From: Trebouxia sp. TZW2008
Taxonomy: Eukaryota > Chlorophyta > Trebouxiophyceae > Trebouxiales > Trebouxiaceae
NCBI GenBank assembly: GCA_002118135.1
Contig: BDIU01000354.1
Span: forward strand, 2,359-66,358
Length of the DNA stretch: 64,000 nt
Reading direction: 5' to 3'
The first letter of the stretch is position 1. Every line of letters begins with the position of its first letter. The notes beneath the pieces were generated by a model, which saw nothing but the letters and a program-made list of their open reading frames with translations, was not told where the DNA came from and made no database searches. The translations under genes and the position numbers were made by a program. Positions 11,001-24,200 of this stretch are shown here, piece after piece.

Positions 11001-14000
11001 TAATTGATTTTGACAGCAATATCACTTTGTGTTCCATTACAAGGAAGGCGTCCTCTTGAACTTGAGTGTCCTGCGACTCAGCAATGGCTACAAGATCCGT
11101 GCGACATGCCAAACACCTGCTTCAGCATCTACATCAGGCAATGCACTTTAAAACCTTAGATACACAGTCCACACAGGACAAGTAGATGTAGCCTTACATG
11201 GGTTGCTGTGCGATAAGGACACTGCCGCAAAAATACACTTCTTATGGTGCTTCCTTTGCAAGGAGGTTGTAAATTGTGAGCCTACCTGTCACCTGAAACA
11301 AGTCTAGCAAGGCCACGACAGGATAGATGAGCGCCAGAGGCAGTATGAGGTTCAGGTTGTTCAGTCCATTTCGCAGGTAAAAGGATGAACCCTCAACACC
11401 ATACAGCGAGCTGTCGCCGCCTCCAATAACATTGTACCGCACAAAGTTCCACAGGGAGAACTGCAGCAACAGCAGGTTCAGTCAAAACCTTCACGTCAAT
11501 TGCAGCAGCAGCAGGTGAGCTGAGTTTTACAACAGAACTGCAGCAATGCCGGGTATGTTAAATTCATGCAGACACTGTGGCATCAGCAGGCAAGATGTCA
11601 TCACTGTCACTTCAAGCATGGCAGCATCAGCTTGCAGATTTGAATTGTAAAAGTGCATGAAAGTAGAGTAAAGCCACCATGCATTCTGAAACAGCGGCAC
11701 CTGGGCGTCATTATGCGCACAAGTACACATGAATGTTCTGTCGCAACTGCTTGCAATTTTGCATTCAAGATCCCGTGCTACAAGTGCTGATGGTATGCAG
11801 ATAACGTACAGCAGGCAGGAAGAAGAGACGTGCAGGAATGTCCACTTGACATCAGGTTTATGTGCGCCACTTGCATGCAATGCTTGCAAATCTGGACAAG
11901 CTATGGATGACAACCATGTGCAGCTGACATCACATGCTTTGAGCGCTGCTTGTATGCAGAACAAGCAGTTGAGGGCAAGCCAAGTGTCACAGGCTTGGCT
12001 ACGATCCTTTGCTTTGAACGCTATAGGCATGCAAAGTAGTAGGTTTTGTTGACAATCAGTTTACAGTCACCTTCAAGGATCTGGTGCGTTGCTGGCAGGC
12101 AAAGTAGTGGTACTTTACTGCAAGCAGAAGGCTGACAACATGTCTCTATTGCGCTACTGCATGCAGCCTAGGGTGCACTTGATGATGAGCCAAGACTCAC
12201 AGTCCACTTGCCATAGAACAGGCGATCAAAGGCGACCATGGGTGTCAGGGTGCCAGCCAACCCTACAACGCCAGCTGGCAGGTACACCACAGGGTTGCTC
12301 ACGAGAAGCAGAAGCACAGCATAGGGCAGGAAAGCCACCCCCGCCACCGCCCACCCCCAAAGGACCCCCACCATGGCGTAGAACACGACTCGGCGGTGGT
12401 CTGAGTTGAGCACTGAGGCTGAGGCGGCTGTGAGAGTGTACATTGTGAAGGAGCTGGGAAGAAGCGCAGTGGAAGAGGTGAACATGCCTGAGCTGACGCA
12501 GAGCAGCAAGAGGAAGATGTGCGCAACCCTGATGCTGATGTGCTTGTGCACTGCCCTGCAAGCATGTATACTCTTGGTGAATTCAGCTCAGGGAACTTAG
12601 CCCATGCACAGCACTGAGGAAACTGCAACAGCAGGAAAAAAAAAACATGGGCAATCCTGATACTGATGTGCATCAGCACTGCCCTGCAACAGACGCACAA
12701 CAGCCCTGGGACGAAACACTGCAGAAACGTCAGGAACAAAGATTCACACCAACAGCCTTGAAGTCCTGCTGCTGATCACAAGCACAACAGCTGCAGGGGC
12801 ATTTTACATCAGCAGAATGAGCTGCAGGCCAACGCAGACAGACAGTCGGCTTACAATTGTCTGTCGGGTGGCCTCCAAGCTTCAACAGATTTGAACATTC
12901 AACCAATAGCTTGCTCTTGATGCTATATGCTAACAGAGGTTGAAGCAGCAGCAGAATCATTCAGATTGTGTCTTGCAAACATTGCTGTTAGCCTCAGATT
13001 GAAGAATATTCCTTGCATGCAATGCTGCTAGCCATAAATGGACACAGAAATGACCTGTAGAATATTTACAATTTTGTACCTGTAGAGGAGAGTTTCTGAG
13101 AGTGCAGAAAAGAATGCTAAGCCAGCCTTTGTCAGGTAGAACACTGCCACCTTGCCTGCACAAAGATGAGTCATTGTCAAGTCATCCAGCGCATGGACAA
13201 CAGACAGGATGTCAGCGCATGGACGTCAGACAGATGCGTGTCTGGGTATGGCAGTGACTCTTGAATTTGTCAATGCTACCAAAGACACACATGGATCACA
13301 GCGACAGTAGAAAGCATGGCTGTAGCACAGCAATCATGCAAGACATGACCTGGCATGACTCATGACAGCGTGAAATGCAGCTAAGTTCTGCATAGTGAGT
13401 CAAAAGTCTACCTACTTGCAGTCAACACTTGTCCCTGTCTGGCCGATGTCACTTGCATTCATTTTGACTGGCATATCAAGCTCAAAATTGTGTCACAGAG
13501 AGCATTGGCAGTCTCATTTGACATGGCAATGTGAGTCACCTGCGCCACTACCAAACCATAAGGCAGCTGGGCCTGCCACTGTGGTGTGCAATAGAAGATA
13601 TAGGTAGGGCCTCAGCGCATAGCTTGCACTGCATCAGCAAGTCAAAATATTGAGACACTATTCATTGAAACGATGTCAGGTTGAGATGAATATTGCCTGG
13701 AGGCTGCGTGTTCACAAGGACCATGGAAAAGAGTAGGATTGCAGTCTCTCATGTCAAGGATGCAGGTACATAATGCAAGCTGTGATGTGATCTGACCTGC
13801 ACAGACAAAGCAGTAGCAAGCACAGCAGCAGTGCACGCTGTCTAAATGCATGCTTTGACACATGCTTGCTTTGGTGCATGCATGCTTCGATACATGCGTG
13901 CATTGACATGTGCACAAATTGAAACATGCATGTGTTGACTCATGCATCCTTTGACCCTTTGTGCCTTGAATATGCAAATAAGAGGTCATGCTGTGGCACA

Positions 14001-14682
14001 TGCATGCTTTGACACATGCACATTTCCATTTGTTTGTGCTTTGGCTGTGTAAAGAGCAGGTCATGCTCTGGCACATGCATGAACACATGCCATTTGCATT
14101 GCTTTGTGCTCTGCACACGTACAGGTCGTGTTTGGGTTCATGCATGCTGTAATCCTTTGTGCTCTGCACATGTAAAATGCAGGTTGTGCTTTGGCCATGC
14201 TTACTTTGGCACATGCCATTTTGAAACCATTGTGCTTTGAACGTACAAATTGCGGATTGTACTTTGACTCGTGCTTGCTGTAAGCCTTTGTGCTATGATC
14301 AGGCCAATTGCAGGTGAAGCTCTGTACCTGTATTCCCATGTCTGCAGCCCATAGCCATATAGCAGATAATGAAGCGGCTCCCAGTAATTGAACACTTCAT
14401 CGCAATCATGGATGATGTTGTAATATGTGCTCACCAAGCGAGCCGCAAACAGCAGCAGAAAGGCAAGTCTGCTGCTGATGACTCTGACTGGTTTGCTTCT
14501 GGGCTTGGCTGCCCTGTACGTCAAGTTTGGTAAATGCAAAGGCTGGGCTGGGAAGTCTAGCAGTGCGTAAGACAGATGCAGCTGTACTGTCGTGCCCACC
14601 TGAAGCCAAACAGATCGGAGCTCCACGACTTTTCGGGACTTGGATTCGGCTTACGCTGACGCAGATTGGGTTGTGAAACCAT
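7722..14682 (-). CDS. ALG9: ALG9-type alpha-1,2-mannosyltransferase (GT22), 3' end unresolved
   Basis: ER-membrane glycosyltransferase that adds alpha-1,2-mannose from dolichol-P-mannose to the lipid-linked N-glycan precursor. Exons: 14682-14655, 14547-14328, 13628-13540, 13155-13080, 12555-12201, 11460-11286, 10832-10717, 10157-9945, 8577-8410, 7848-7722. All have GT-AG borders and compatible phases (522 codons). Diagnostic motifs run in order: DCDEVFNYWEPLHYL near the N-terminus with its catalytic-type acidic pair, YALRPYLYLLLH, GMFTSSTALLPSSFTMY, SLYGVEGSSFYLRNGLNNLN, LPHKEERFMYVIYPL (HKEERF is typical of ALG9 rather than ALG12 or PIG-B), SRSVALVVNY, and VCVGEDWYRYPSSFFLP. Many hydrophobic segments fit a polytopic enzyme. 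The first exon start is a best guess. About 50-80 C-terminal residues expected for the family were not found beyond the MITE at 7718. Exons 5, 7, 8 and 9 have extra partial copies in the adjacent introns. Confidence 0.92.
8570..8800 (-). repeat. acceptor-side tandem copies of ALG9 exon 8
   Basis: Three AG-preceded copies start at 8793, 8683 and 8577 (110- and 106-bp spacing). The first two break off after the VCEDE or VCKSK region into a tail containing cctgaagctt and acaaga/acttgctgctg. Only the last continues into the conserved VCVGEDWYRYPSSFF exon. Confidence 0.85.
9276..9490. repeat. intronic minisatellite, (GCATGCAATCA)n type
   Basis: Repeated gcatgcaatcag words plus two copies of a longer phrase containing atgcaag and acaatga(a/t)a acatgcattta, 74 bp apart. 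It lies in the intron between ALG9 exons 7 and 8. No coding potential. Confidence 0.8.
9510..10560 (-). repeat. five-copy array of ALG9 exon 7
   Basis: On the minus strand: copies starting at 10546 and 10372 keep the acceptor and the 5' half (ICLAAAA[I/T]LASWRTVT), then diverge. The copy 10157-9945 is complete and ends LYRHLPE before gtagac. Two further copies, around 9870-9735 and 9640-9510, keep only the 3' half (AVVIIVIVLLS... and LYRHLP- or LYTHLPE-like). Spacing is about 174-224 bp. Confidence 0.88.
12600..12683 (-). repeat. relic copy of ALG9 exon 5 start
   Basis: Starts after an AG acceptor at 12683, 128 bp upstream (in transcript sense) of the true exon start 12555. It reads AVLMHISIRIAHVF against AVHKHISIRVAHIF in the true exon, then degenerates through a run of ten A (plus strand). 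The open frame continues only by chance. Confidence 0.85.
13840..14290. repeat. tandem repeat region in ALG9 intron 2
   Basis: Degenerate direct repeats of ~70-100 bp with shared words: tttgtgctytg, acatgcatg, catgctttg, gcaggt(c/t)(a/g)tg. It lies between exon 2 (ends 14328) and exon 3 (starts 13628). I see no coding sense. Confidence 0.75.
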
Positions 14683-15223
14683 TTTTGCTGGCTGTGCTTG
14701 CTCAATCTTATGGCATCACGCACCACGGCCTCTGAAGCATGGTCGAAGATTGGTTGTCAATTCTCACGTAGAAATCCTTTTATGAATGTTGGACGTCATC
14801 GCCCCTGTTCGACAGAGCTAACACAAGCAGCGACAGCGCAACAGACTATTGAGCTTGGAAAGTCTTCCGCCAGATCACTCAAGTGTCGTTAAACAAGTTG
14901 ACCCCGACAACTTAATGCTGACATCGACGCAACAAGATCGCAGGATTTGTGCAAACTGCCTCACTGCAGACGCAGCGGCACCGATACGGGACCTTTGCTT
15001 GCGAGGCATTTATGTTGTCATGCAGTTCGAGCTTGACCGAGCGACTCGACAGTCAACGCTTTACACTGCTATGTTTGTTTCGGAAGTTCATGCATGCAAC
15101 TCTACGAATCTGTAAGAAGCTGTAAAGGAGCTGCGAGGGAGTTGAATTGGCATCGTTTGCCAGCTTGATAGCTAAAGCTCGCGAGGCTTCACCAGATCAG
15201 CCATGTAATCTGCGCCAGTACTC
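14683..15223. promoter_or_regulatory. CpG-rich head-to-head promoter, ALG9 / NRDE2
   Basis: 540 bp between the inferred ATG of ALG9 (minus) and the ATG of NRDE2 (plus). CpG dinucleotides are clearly denser here than in the surrounding introns (e.g. gagcgactcgacag near 15040). The layout fits a shared bidirectional promoter. No TATA box is evident. Confidence 0.55.
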
Positions 15224-18200
15224 ATGGCAGCTCCGCCAGATGGTTCTAAGGACAGCGACGATGCGCTACACAGCCACAACGGCAATGCATCTGTCGCAGC
15301 AGCAACAGCCAGCTTGTTTCCCGCTTATGCTGCTGCAGTCCCACAGCAGGCCCCAGCCTGGTTGCAGAACACCAGCTTTGCAGCTGCCACGACTTACAAG
15401 CCTGCGCCAACAGCAGATGATCAGGAAGCCAGAAGTAAGCTTTGCAGCCTAGCTTGTAGATCACCAATTGCCATCTGGACATGCTTTTGCAACCTCATGA
15501 CCATCCTTTTTTTCAAATGGCTGTCATGTTAATCATGATCCTGGCTTTCAAGCCTGTCTCAGGGACACAATCACCATCTGAAATTTCAAATGGCTGTAGT
15601 GACCCCCTGACATGTTGCTCATACTAAAGTCGGCTATGCACCACTGATGACTGCAAGAAATGTGAACAAACAAAGCAGATATGACAAGCAGCATGCGATG
15701 ATCTCCTTGCAGACATGGCTGCTTGGTATGCTGCAGAGCAACTGCTGCCTTCAAGCAGTGACAGCGACTCACCTTCTTTCTTTGGAACAGTTGTCATGCT
15801 CCCTTGCTGTGTTGATGGGCTGAGGCTGCAATAGGGAGCAGTTGCACTGCTGCCTTGAAGTATAAACAGCAACTCAGAAGATGTAGTCACCATACCTCCG
15901 TTCATCAGCTGTCACGCCCCTGGACATGTTGCAGGCCTGGGGCCACAACAGGCTGCAGAGCAACTGCTGACTTCAAGCAGTGACAACGGTCCACCATCTT
16001 CCTTGGCAACAGTTGTCACGCTCCCTTCACATGTTGCAGGGCTGAGGCCGCAACAGGCTGCAGAACAACTGCTGCCTTCAAGCAGTGCCAGCAAGTCACC
16101 ATCTTTCTTTTGGAACAGTCTTCACGCTCCCTTGACATATTGCAGGGTTGAGGCTGCAACAGGCTGCAGAACAACTGCTGCCTTCAAGCAGTGACAGCGA
16201 CTCAGATGATGTGGCTGAGCAGCCAGCCTTCACTGCTGCTGAGGGCACGGCACAGGCTGTTCAAGTCCCTGACAGCGACACTGACTCCAAGGAGTCCATG
16301 CACAGAAAGCACAAGCGGCGACGTGAGCACAGCAAGCATAAGAAACGCAAAAAGCACAGGTGCAGAAATTGTACGCACAAAAATTTGCCCTGTAGCCGCC
16401 TGAAAATGACCTCAAAATGCATCAAGAGCTGGAGTAGCTCTAGAATCTCAGCCCTACAACATATGTCATTCTTCTGCTGCCTGCTTTCACAGCTACATCT
16501 CAGAATTTGCAGCAGACAAGCGCAATTGCATGTCTTGTTCACTGCAACCGGTGTGGCAAATTATGTGAGTGCTGTATGCACTATCACAATTCGACCATGA
16601 ATGCCCAAAGTACTCACCACCATCATCAGTTGCGGCCTATGTTAGCAGCAGCAGAGGCTATATATGTTGTTGATATTGCAGAGACTGCATTGCTCCAGCG
16701 TACGGTAGCAAGTGTTCTGCTGCTGTGTTTGGAACAGCAATGGCCAAGCAGGTCCACACTGATGTACATGCCTGAGTTGCCTCATCAGATGACATCAAAT
16801 GTGAATCCGTCCTATGATGATATCTGTGTGATTGTGTGCAGGCGTGAGAAGAAGAGGCAGAAAAGTGAGCCAGCACAGCCTCCACGGCGAAAGACTGATC
16901 AGGAAAAGGTGAACCAACCACATTGCCCTAGTGATGTCAACAGAATCAGCCCAAATGGCCAGACACACCTTCACTGCATTCCAGCTGCGTGTCACGGCTT
17001 ACGTTCCCCTGTAAACCATCTGCTTTGAATCACCAGCACTGTCAATGCATAACCCAAACAGCAGCAACGGTCCTATGCATAACTTGACCCGAGACCTGCA
17101 GCAAGTCAGGTGTTTTTGTGTGTAGTGTATGCAGCAAACAGGTCACTTTTATCATACACATGCTTGCTTGTGACCTTCCATACCTCTGCTAGTTGCACAA
17201 GAAGAAGGGAATTGACGTGCAGTTTGTGCATCAGGACGCCTGTCATTGCTGCGTCTATTGTTCAGATTCTTGAGCTTGAGAAAAGAGCAGCAGCCCAAGA
17301 ACAAGCTGCTAGGGGCCCTGCAGTCACCCCTTGAGCCAATGATGAGCTTGCACCTGACGAGATGTACTTTGTGGATTCTCACAGTGATGCTCAAGCAATG
17401 CAAACCAGACAAAAAGCGGCTGTCGGGTGCAGATTCTTGAGCTTGAGCGAAGAGCAGCAGCCCAAGGGGGGGTGACCAGGGGTTCAGCTGTCAGCTCTTG
17501 GGCTGATGAAGAGCTTGCACCTGACAAGATGTACTTTGTGGATTCTCACGGTGACCAGAACAACCTGGTGTATAATGGGCTGTACCGTGGTGATGTTGCC
17601 GCCTATTACCGACTTGACCCAAGCGGATTGGCCAAAGGAGCAGCACAACATCATGGGAGACAGTGGCAAAGGTAAGGAACCATGTCATTATAAGGCAAGC
17701 AGTTGTTCTGACTGTCTGTACAATGATCTTGGTGGTCAGTGCAATTCTTGTAAGAACAGAACAACCTGGTCTTCAACGGCCTGTGCCGTGGTGATGTTGC
17801 CGCCTGTTATCAGCTGAACCCAAGCGGCTTAGCAAATCCTGCAGCACAACATCATGGGAGACATTGGACTCTCTAGTGGCAAAGGTAATCACCCATGTCA
17901 TTGTAAAACAACAAGGCGTTGTTGTGACTGTATGTACAGTCATCTTGATTGTCAGTGCAATTTTTGTAAGAACAGAACAACTTGATTTTCAACGGCCTAT
18001 ACCGTGGCAATATTGTGGCCTAGTACCGGCTTGACCCAAGCGTATGGGCAAAGGGAGCAGTTCAACATCATGGAAGACAGCAGCAAAAGTAAGGAAGCAT
18101 GTGGATGTAATGCAAGGCGTTTTTGTGACTGTGTGTACAAAATATCTTGGTGGTGAGTGCAATTGTTGTAAGAACAGAACAACCTGGTACACAGTGGCCT

Positions 18201-21200
18201 GTACCGTGGCAACATTGCAGCCCAACACCAGCTGAACCCCAGTGGTTTGGCAAAAGGAGCAGCGCAACATCATGGGAGACAGTGGCAAAGGTAGGGAAGC
18301 ATGTTATTATGCGGCAAGGCGATGTTCTGACTTTATGTGCAGTTGTCTTGGTAGTCAGTAAAAAGTGTCCGAGAACAAAACATCCTGGTATATAATGGCC
18401 TGCATCGAGATGATTTTGCTGCCCATTACTGGCTGAACCCAATGGTCTGGCAAAAGGAGCAGCACAACATCATAGGAAACAGTGGCAAAGGCACGGAGCC
18501 ATGTCATGATAAGGCAAGGCATTGTTGTGACCACATGCACAACTCTCTTGGGAGTGTGTGCGATTGCTGTAAGAACAGAACAACCTAATGTATAATGGCC
18601 TGTACCATGGTGATTTTGCGGCCTAGTCTGGCTGGACCCAAGTAGCTTGGCGCAGCTGAACAACATGGGAGACAGGGGCAGAGGTCAGAAGTCATGTCAT
18701 CACACAGCAAGCATTTGCTGCGATGATCAATGCAGTTCACTTACTAATGGAGCACCCTGGTGAATAGAGATGTACATTGTGGTAATGCTGCTTCACGACA
18801 AGCAGAAGCTTTCCTTGCAGGCCTGTTGATCCTGAGACCGATGCTACATCACAGAAAACGGGAGCTGTCAAAGTACCCAGGTACTCTGGGGCAAACCAGG
18901 CCAGAGCAGAACAGAACAGGGCTATCAGAACGGTACACACCATGACGGCTGCTCTTGTTATTTTGCAGGTCTGTTGATCCTGAGACTGATGCTGCGTCAC
19001 AGAAGATGGGGGCTGTACGGGCTCCTAGGTACTTTGGGGCAAACCAGGCCAGGGCAGAACGCAACAGGGGCATGAAGAGGCTCAGACTGGGGCATTCCCA
19101 AGAAACGCCCCAGAATGCCGACCAAAAAGCCCCAGCTAAATCCAGCCTGCCTTTGCCAGCGTTCATTCCATTTCAGGAGCACAAGCTTCAGGTGAAATAC
19201 AATGCCTATTGTGAGCAACTCCTGCCTGTTTGCACAGAACATAACAGGGGCTTGAAGAGATTTACAATAGCCACTGAAGTGTCTCAAGATGACAACCGCA
19301 AGACTCCAGTCGCATTTAGCCTGCCTTTGCCAGCATTCATTCCCAGGACCATAAGCGGCAGGTAAATCATGTTAGAATTCAGGCGAGTGCTACTACTGCA
19401 TGTGCATCAGGGCAACAGTCCTATTTCATTGCAGACAGCGTTGGTGCTGTTGCCACCATGCATTGCTCTCAATTCTGTACAACATTTCTGGTTGTTGCAA
19501 CATCGCTGCAACTCTCAAGACATAGAGTCACACATCTGATGCCCCTCATTGAGTATGCTTGACTCTGCACGAGCTCTCTGCTACAACTGCTTTGAATCAA
19601 CATCTGCAGAAACAGAAGCAAGAAGACTCTGAAGATGAAGAGTCAAGCCCCACTAAGATTCAGAATCAGTTTGTGCTGCGCCGGATCAAAAACTCTAGCA
19701 GTGCTGTCAAGAAAAATCCCTATGAGCACTGCTGAAGTCTTTGGTGCGGCGTTGCTCAAATTGACCCTGGCTTCCTCCTGGTTGTGACTCCTCATATTCT
19801 TAGTCTTCCTGCTGCTGTTTTTGCATTCACCATGATAGCAAGCATGAAGCCACTGTAGGACAGCAGCAAGGGGATTTTGAGGACGAGTCAAGCCCGGGCG
19901 AGAGTCAGGACCAGTTTGTGCTGCGTTGTGCAGCATTGCTGTGTTAGAGAAATGGCATCAGCTTCTTGCTACAGCGTCTCTCCTGTTACAATAGGCTGCT
20001 GAAACAGCAGCAAGAGGACTCAGAAGACAAGGAATAGGCCCAGGGGAGAGCCAGGATCAGTTTGTGCTACGCTGCACCAAAAGGTTCATCACTGCTGTCA
20101 GTAAGAAGCCCAATGAGCTTCTTGCTACAGCGTGTTTGCTGCTCAAATTATTATGATTGCAGAAACAGCAGAAAGAGGACTCTGAAGACAAAGAATCAAG
20201 CCCAGGCAAGAGTCAGGACCAATTGTGCTGCGCCGAATCAAAGGGTTTGACATGGCTGTCAGCGAGCAACTACATGAACCTCTTGCCACAGTGTCTCTGC
20301 TGTTACAATCATGCTGAATGCAGCAACAGCAGCAAGGGGATTCTGAGGACGAGGAGTCAAGCCCAGGCGAGAGTCAGGATCAGTTTGTGCTGCGCCGCAC
20401 CAAAGAGTTCAACATTGCTGTCAGAGAACGGCCGCATGAGCTGCAGCTGTGGCTGGACTACGCTACTTTTCAAGATGAAGCGACCAGGTAAGCTTGCAAG
20501 ACATGAACTCACACATTGGCTGCAAATGCTTGCACACCCTTGCACTTTCTGCACGCCTTGGAGAAGGGATGAGTTGTGCTACGCCGCACCAAAAAGTCCA
20601 ATGTTGCTGTCAGACCTCATGAGCTGCAGCTTTGACTATACTATGCTGCCTTCCCAAATAAAAGGGACTTGGTGACAGGACTCAAGAACTGCATGGAGGC
20701 TATGTGCTCACATCAGCGATTCCATCTTGCAGGCTGCACCTCTGACAATGCTTCTGACTTTCTTGCACAAAGCACGGGCAGCTTTATTGTATTTTGTTGC
20801 CCGCACAAAGCCTGTACTGATGCAGCATCTGGGCAAAACACGGAGAGTGAATCTTTCTGTTGCAATTTGGTACATGCAACTCCAGCTGCTAGGGCACCAC
20901 GCAGCTGCATAGATAGCATACAGCATCTACAAAGGATGTGGTGACTGCTATGTACAGGGGAGCCAGGGGTCGGCGGGGAGTGCAGGCTGGGGTGGCTGAG
21001 AAGAAGATCTCAATCTTGGAGCGGGCTTTAGAGTTCCACCCAGGATCAGACCGTCTTCTCATGGCGCTTCTAGATGCGGTGAGCCTTGCATTACAATCGC
21101 TCCTTGTTGCATTGTCTGCAATTTGAATTTGATCACTGTTGCACTACTTGCAACCGTGATCATGACTGTCACCGTACCCATCAGCACTTCCACATCACCA

Positions 21201-24200
21201 CTTCCACATGACCACTGCTGCATCCCCTTCACCTTCTTGAGTGCAGGCTCAAGCAATGTCCAGCCCAGAGTATCTGCAGAAAAGGTGGCAGGTGGTCCTT
21301 GCATACCATGTTGCAAGCGCCAAGCTAGGAAGAAAGTTGTCATCATCACCAGCATCATCATTGCCATTGTCGTTGTATTGTGACTCAAAAGCTTGCACTG
21401 TTTGACAAGCTCAAGCAATGTCCCAGGCTGTGGAGGAACTCGTCATCATCAGCAGCATCATCATGAGCAGCATCATCATCACCATCATCATTACCACTGT
21501 CAAATTGCCAATCAATAGCTTGCATATTTTGGGTGCAGGCTCAAGCCATGTCCAGCCCAGAAGACTTGCAGAAGAGATGGCAGGTGGTGCTGACAGACCA
21601 CGGTGCACATCCCAAGCTATTGAGGGAACATCTACGCTGGCCGCGTGCTCAGTATGGCGTGTTTGCTGTGCCCCACATCCAGTCAAACTATCATCATGTA
21701 GTTTATGCTGATCTTGTGTGTTGTGGGTGCAGGCTCAAGCAATGTCTAGCCCAGAGGATCTGCAGAAGAGGTGGCAGGTGGTGCTTACATACCATGGTGC
21801 AAGCCCTAAGCTGTGGCAGGAGTATCTGCACTGGCAGCGTGCGCAGTATGGCGTGTTTGCTGTGCCCCAAATCCGATCATCCTATCAGAATGCAGTTCAG
21901 GTGGGGTTGCTATCTCATGTTGAGCGCATCGATGCAAGCACTTGATTGTCCTTTTGGTTCTTTGAGGCAAATGCTGATCAGCTGCCTTTGGTTGCCAGAC
22001 ACTTCAACCTGTGCTTTTAAGCTAGAAAGTCCAATGAGTCACAGTTGGCTCACGACCACGGACTGGGAATTCATTTGATCAGTTTGTCGATTGGATGTTG
22101 GCTTCGAGGTGGGCATTTGTGATCAAACTGCCTGACCAAGGGACAGTCAGGACTGTCAGTTCAGCATTGATGCATCATCCACAGCAGTCTGACAGCAACT
22201 GCAGTCAGACAGGGGTCACTTCTGCTTCTCTTATGTGAGCTTCACCAGATGGACTGTGCAATTTCAAATTCAGTAGTGTCAAGCTCACAGACACTCGTGC
22301 GTGCAAGACTGCTGCAGAATAAATTCACATGATACACTTCACTTCTGAAACAGATGAATTTGCAGGCAATGGGAAAGAATACACTGGGAGCGTAACAGCG
22401 CTCCTCACAGCATCCTGCAAGGACTGTATGCGTTCAAGCTGTTGACAAACTGTTGGTTTCACAGGCACTCAAGCTGGAGAAAGCGTAGCGGCAAGGTGAC
22501 AGCGCTCCTCAGAGCATCCTGGTGCGACCCTATCCAGTCAAATCTTTTCAAGTGCTTTTGGAACATGTGATTTTCAGAAACAGTATTTTTACAGGCACTC
22601 AAGCGGGAGAGATTGCGGCAGGAGCGCGACGGCGCTCCTCAGAGCATCCTGGCTGAGAACGAGGAAGCCCTTGTAGGATTGTTCATTGAGGTACTGCGTG
22701 TTGAGATGCAAGCAGGGCACATGGAGGGGGCTTTTGCAAACCTGCCTGCAACATTCAGGCTCTAACGTGTTGCATTGACAGGCACTAAAGCGGGAAAGCA
22801 TTGTGGCAGGGACGCCATGGCGCTCCTCAGAGCATCCTGGCTGAGATTGGTTCCATTCATACTTTTGAAGACTGCTGTTTGAAACTGGTGTGTCCTCAGG
22901 CACTCAAATGGGAGAGAATGCAGCGGGAGCGTGACAGCGCTCCTCAGAGCATACGTTCTGAGACTGAAGAAGCCTTTGTGGGATCATTGAGGAGCTGCGC
23001 ATTGAGATGCAAGCAGGGCACATGGAGAGCCACTGCACACCTGCCTGCAATGTTCATGCCGTATTGTGTTGTATTCACAGGCACTCAAGCGCGAGAGAAT
23101 GCGGCGGGAGCGTGACGGCGCTCCTCAGAGCATCCTGGCTGAGACTGAGGATGCCCTTGTGGGATCTTTCGTTGAGGGGCTTCGCTTTGAGATGCAAGCA
23201 GGGCACATGGAGAGCCACTGCACACCTGCCTGCAATGTTCATGCTGTATTGTGCATTCACAGGCTCTCAAGCGCGAGAGAATGCGGCGGGAGCGTGACGG
23301 CGCTCCTCAGAGCATCCTAGCTGAGACTGAGGAAGCCCTTATAGGATTCTTCACTGAGGGGCTGCGCTTTCAGATGCAAGCAGGGCATATGGAGAGGGCT
23401 ATTGCAAACCTGCAAGTTGCCCTAGAGTACAGCTGCTTTGCTCCTGCTATCCCTGTAGGTATGCTGACTAAGCAGCTGTCAGAACAAATTTTGTCAGTTG
23501 CCCTTGTTAGTATGTGTAGTGACTGCTGCATTCGCCCCTGCTATGCCTGTGAGTACACCTGCTGTGCCTGTGACTGCGCTAAACGTGCACCTGATTCGTC
23601 CTTGTCACTTGCACTGATTGCGTGTGTAGCTGACAGCTGCTTGTCACTTGCTTTGTCGCTCTGAAACCAGCACACTGTTGGTCACATACGTATGCTGCTG
23701 ATGAGGTCTGTTGATGAGAAGTTGCCTTAAGCTGCTGGCTGCCTGTGACATTAGGCAACATGGAATTGACTGGCTTTCAACAGTCAAAGATGTGCTGGTT
23801 GTTTGCTAGAGCATAAGGCATCCTCACAGTGAGAACAAGAACAATGTCTGCTGGTTGATTTCATCTCATACTCCAAGCTCATGTTGTAAGCCCAAAAGTG
23901 CAAGTATGCCTGTGATCGTTTCAGGAGGTGAGGAGGCCAAGGCAGAAGCCTTCAGGGCTTTTTGGGAGTCAGGTGCCCCTCTGGTGGGAGGCGAAGGGGC
24001 AAAAGGCTGGTCACATTGGGAAACCCTACAGGGTCTGCAGTTGCACAGCCCTGCTGCCAACGGGGCAGTCCCCAGGAGCCCTGCCACTGTCCTTGGGCAC
24101 GCAGAAGAAGAGGAGACGGGCGGCTGGGGGGAGTGGGTACCCCTCATGCCTGAGACCCCTCAGGAGCCCAAAACCCTACCTGCTGCGGAAGCCGCTGATG

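Noticed and set aside
12226..12561. Pro/Gly-rich open frames on both strands opposite ALG9 exon 5
   Set aside because: They are shadows of the conserved ALG9 exon in other frames.
12636..12646. Run of ten A as a retroposed poly(A) tail
   Set aside because: It lies inside a relic of ALG9 exon 5 in the middle of the array and has no target-site duplication or source gene.
13840..14290. CRISPR-like direct repeats
   Set aside because: Repeats are degenerate, of uneven spacing, with no unique spacers or cas genes, and lie in a eukaryotic intron.
21340..21495. His/Ile-rich peptides from (ATC)n on both strands
   Set aside because: Simple-sequence microsatellite inside decayed exon copies of NRDE2; not coding.
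22589..23320. Separate small genes for each ERMRRERDGAPQSIL-type ORF
   Set aside because: They are tandem copies of NRDE2 exon 9 bounded by acceptors, not independent genes.
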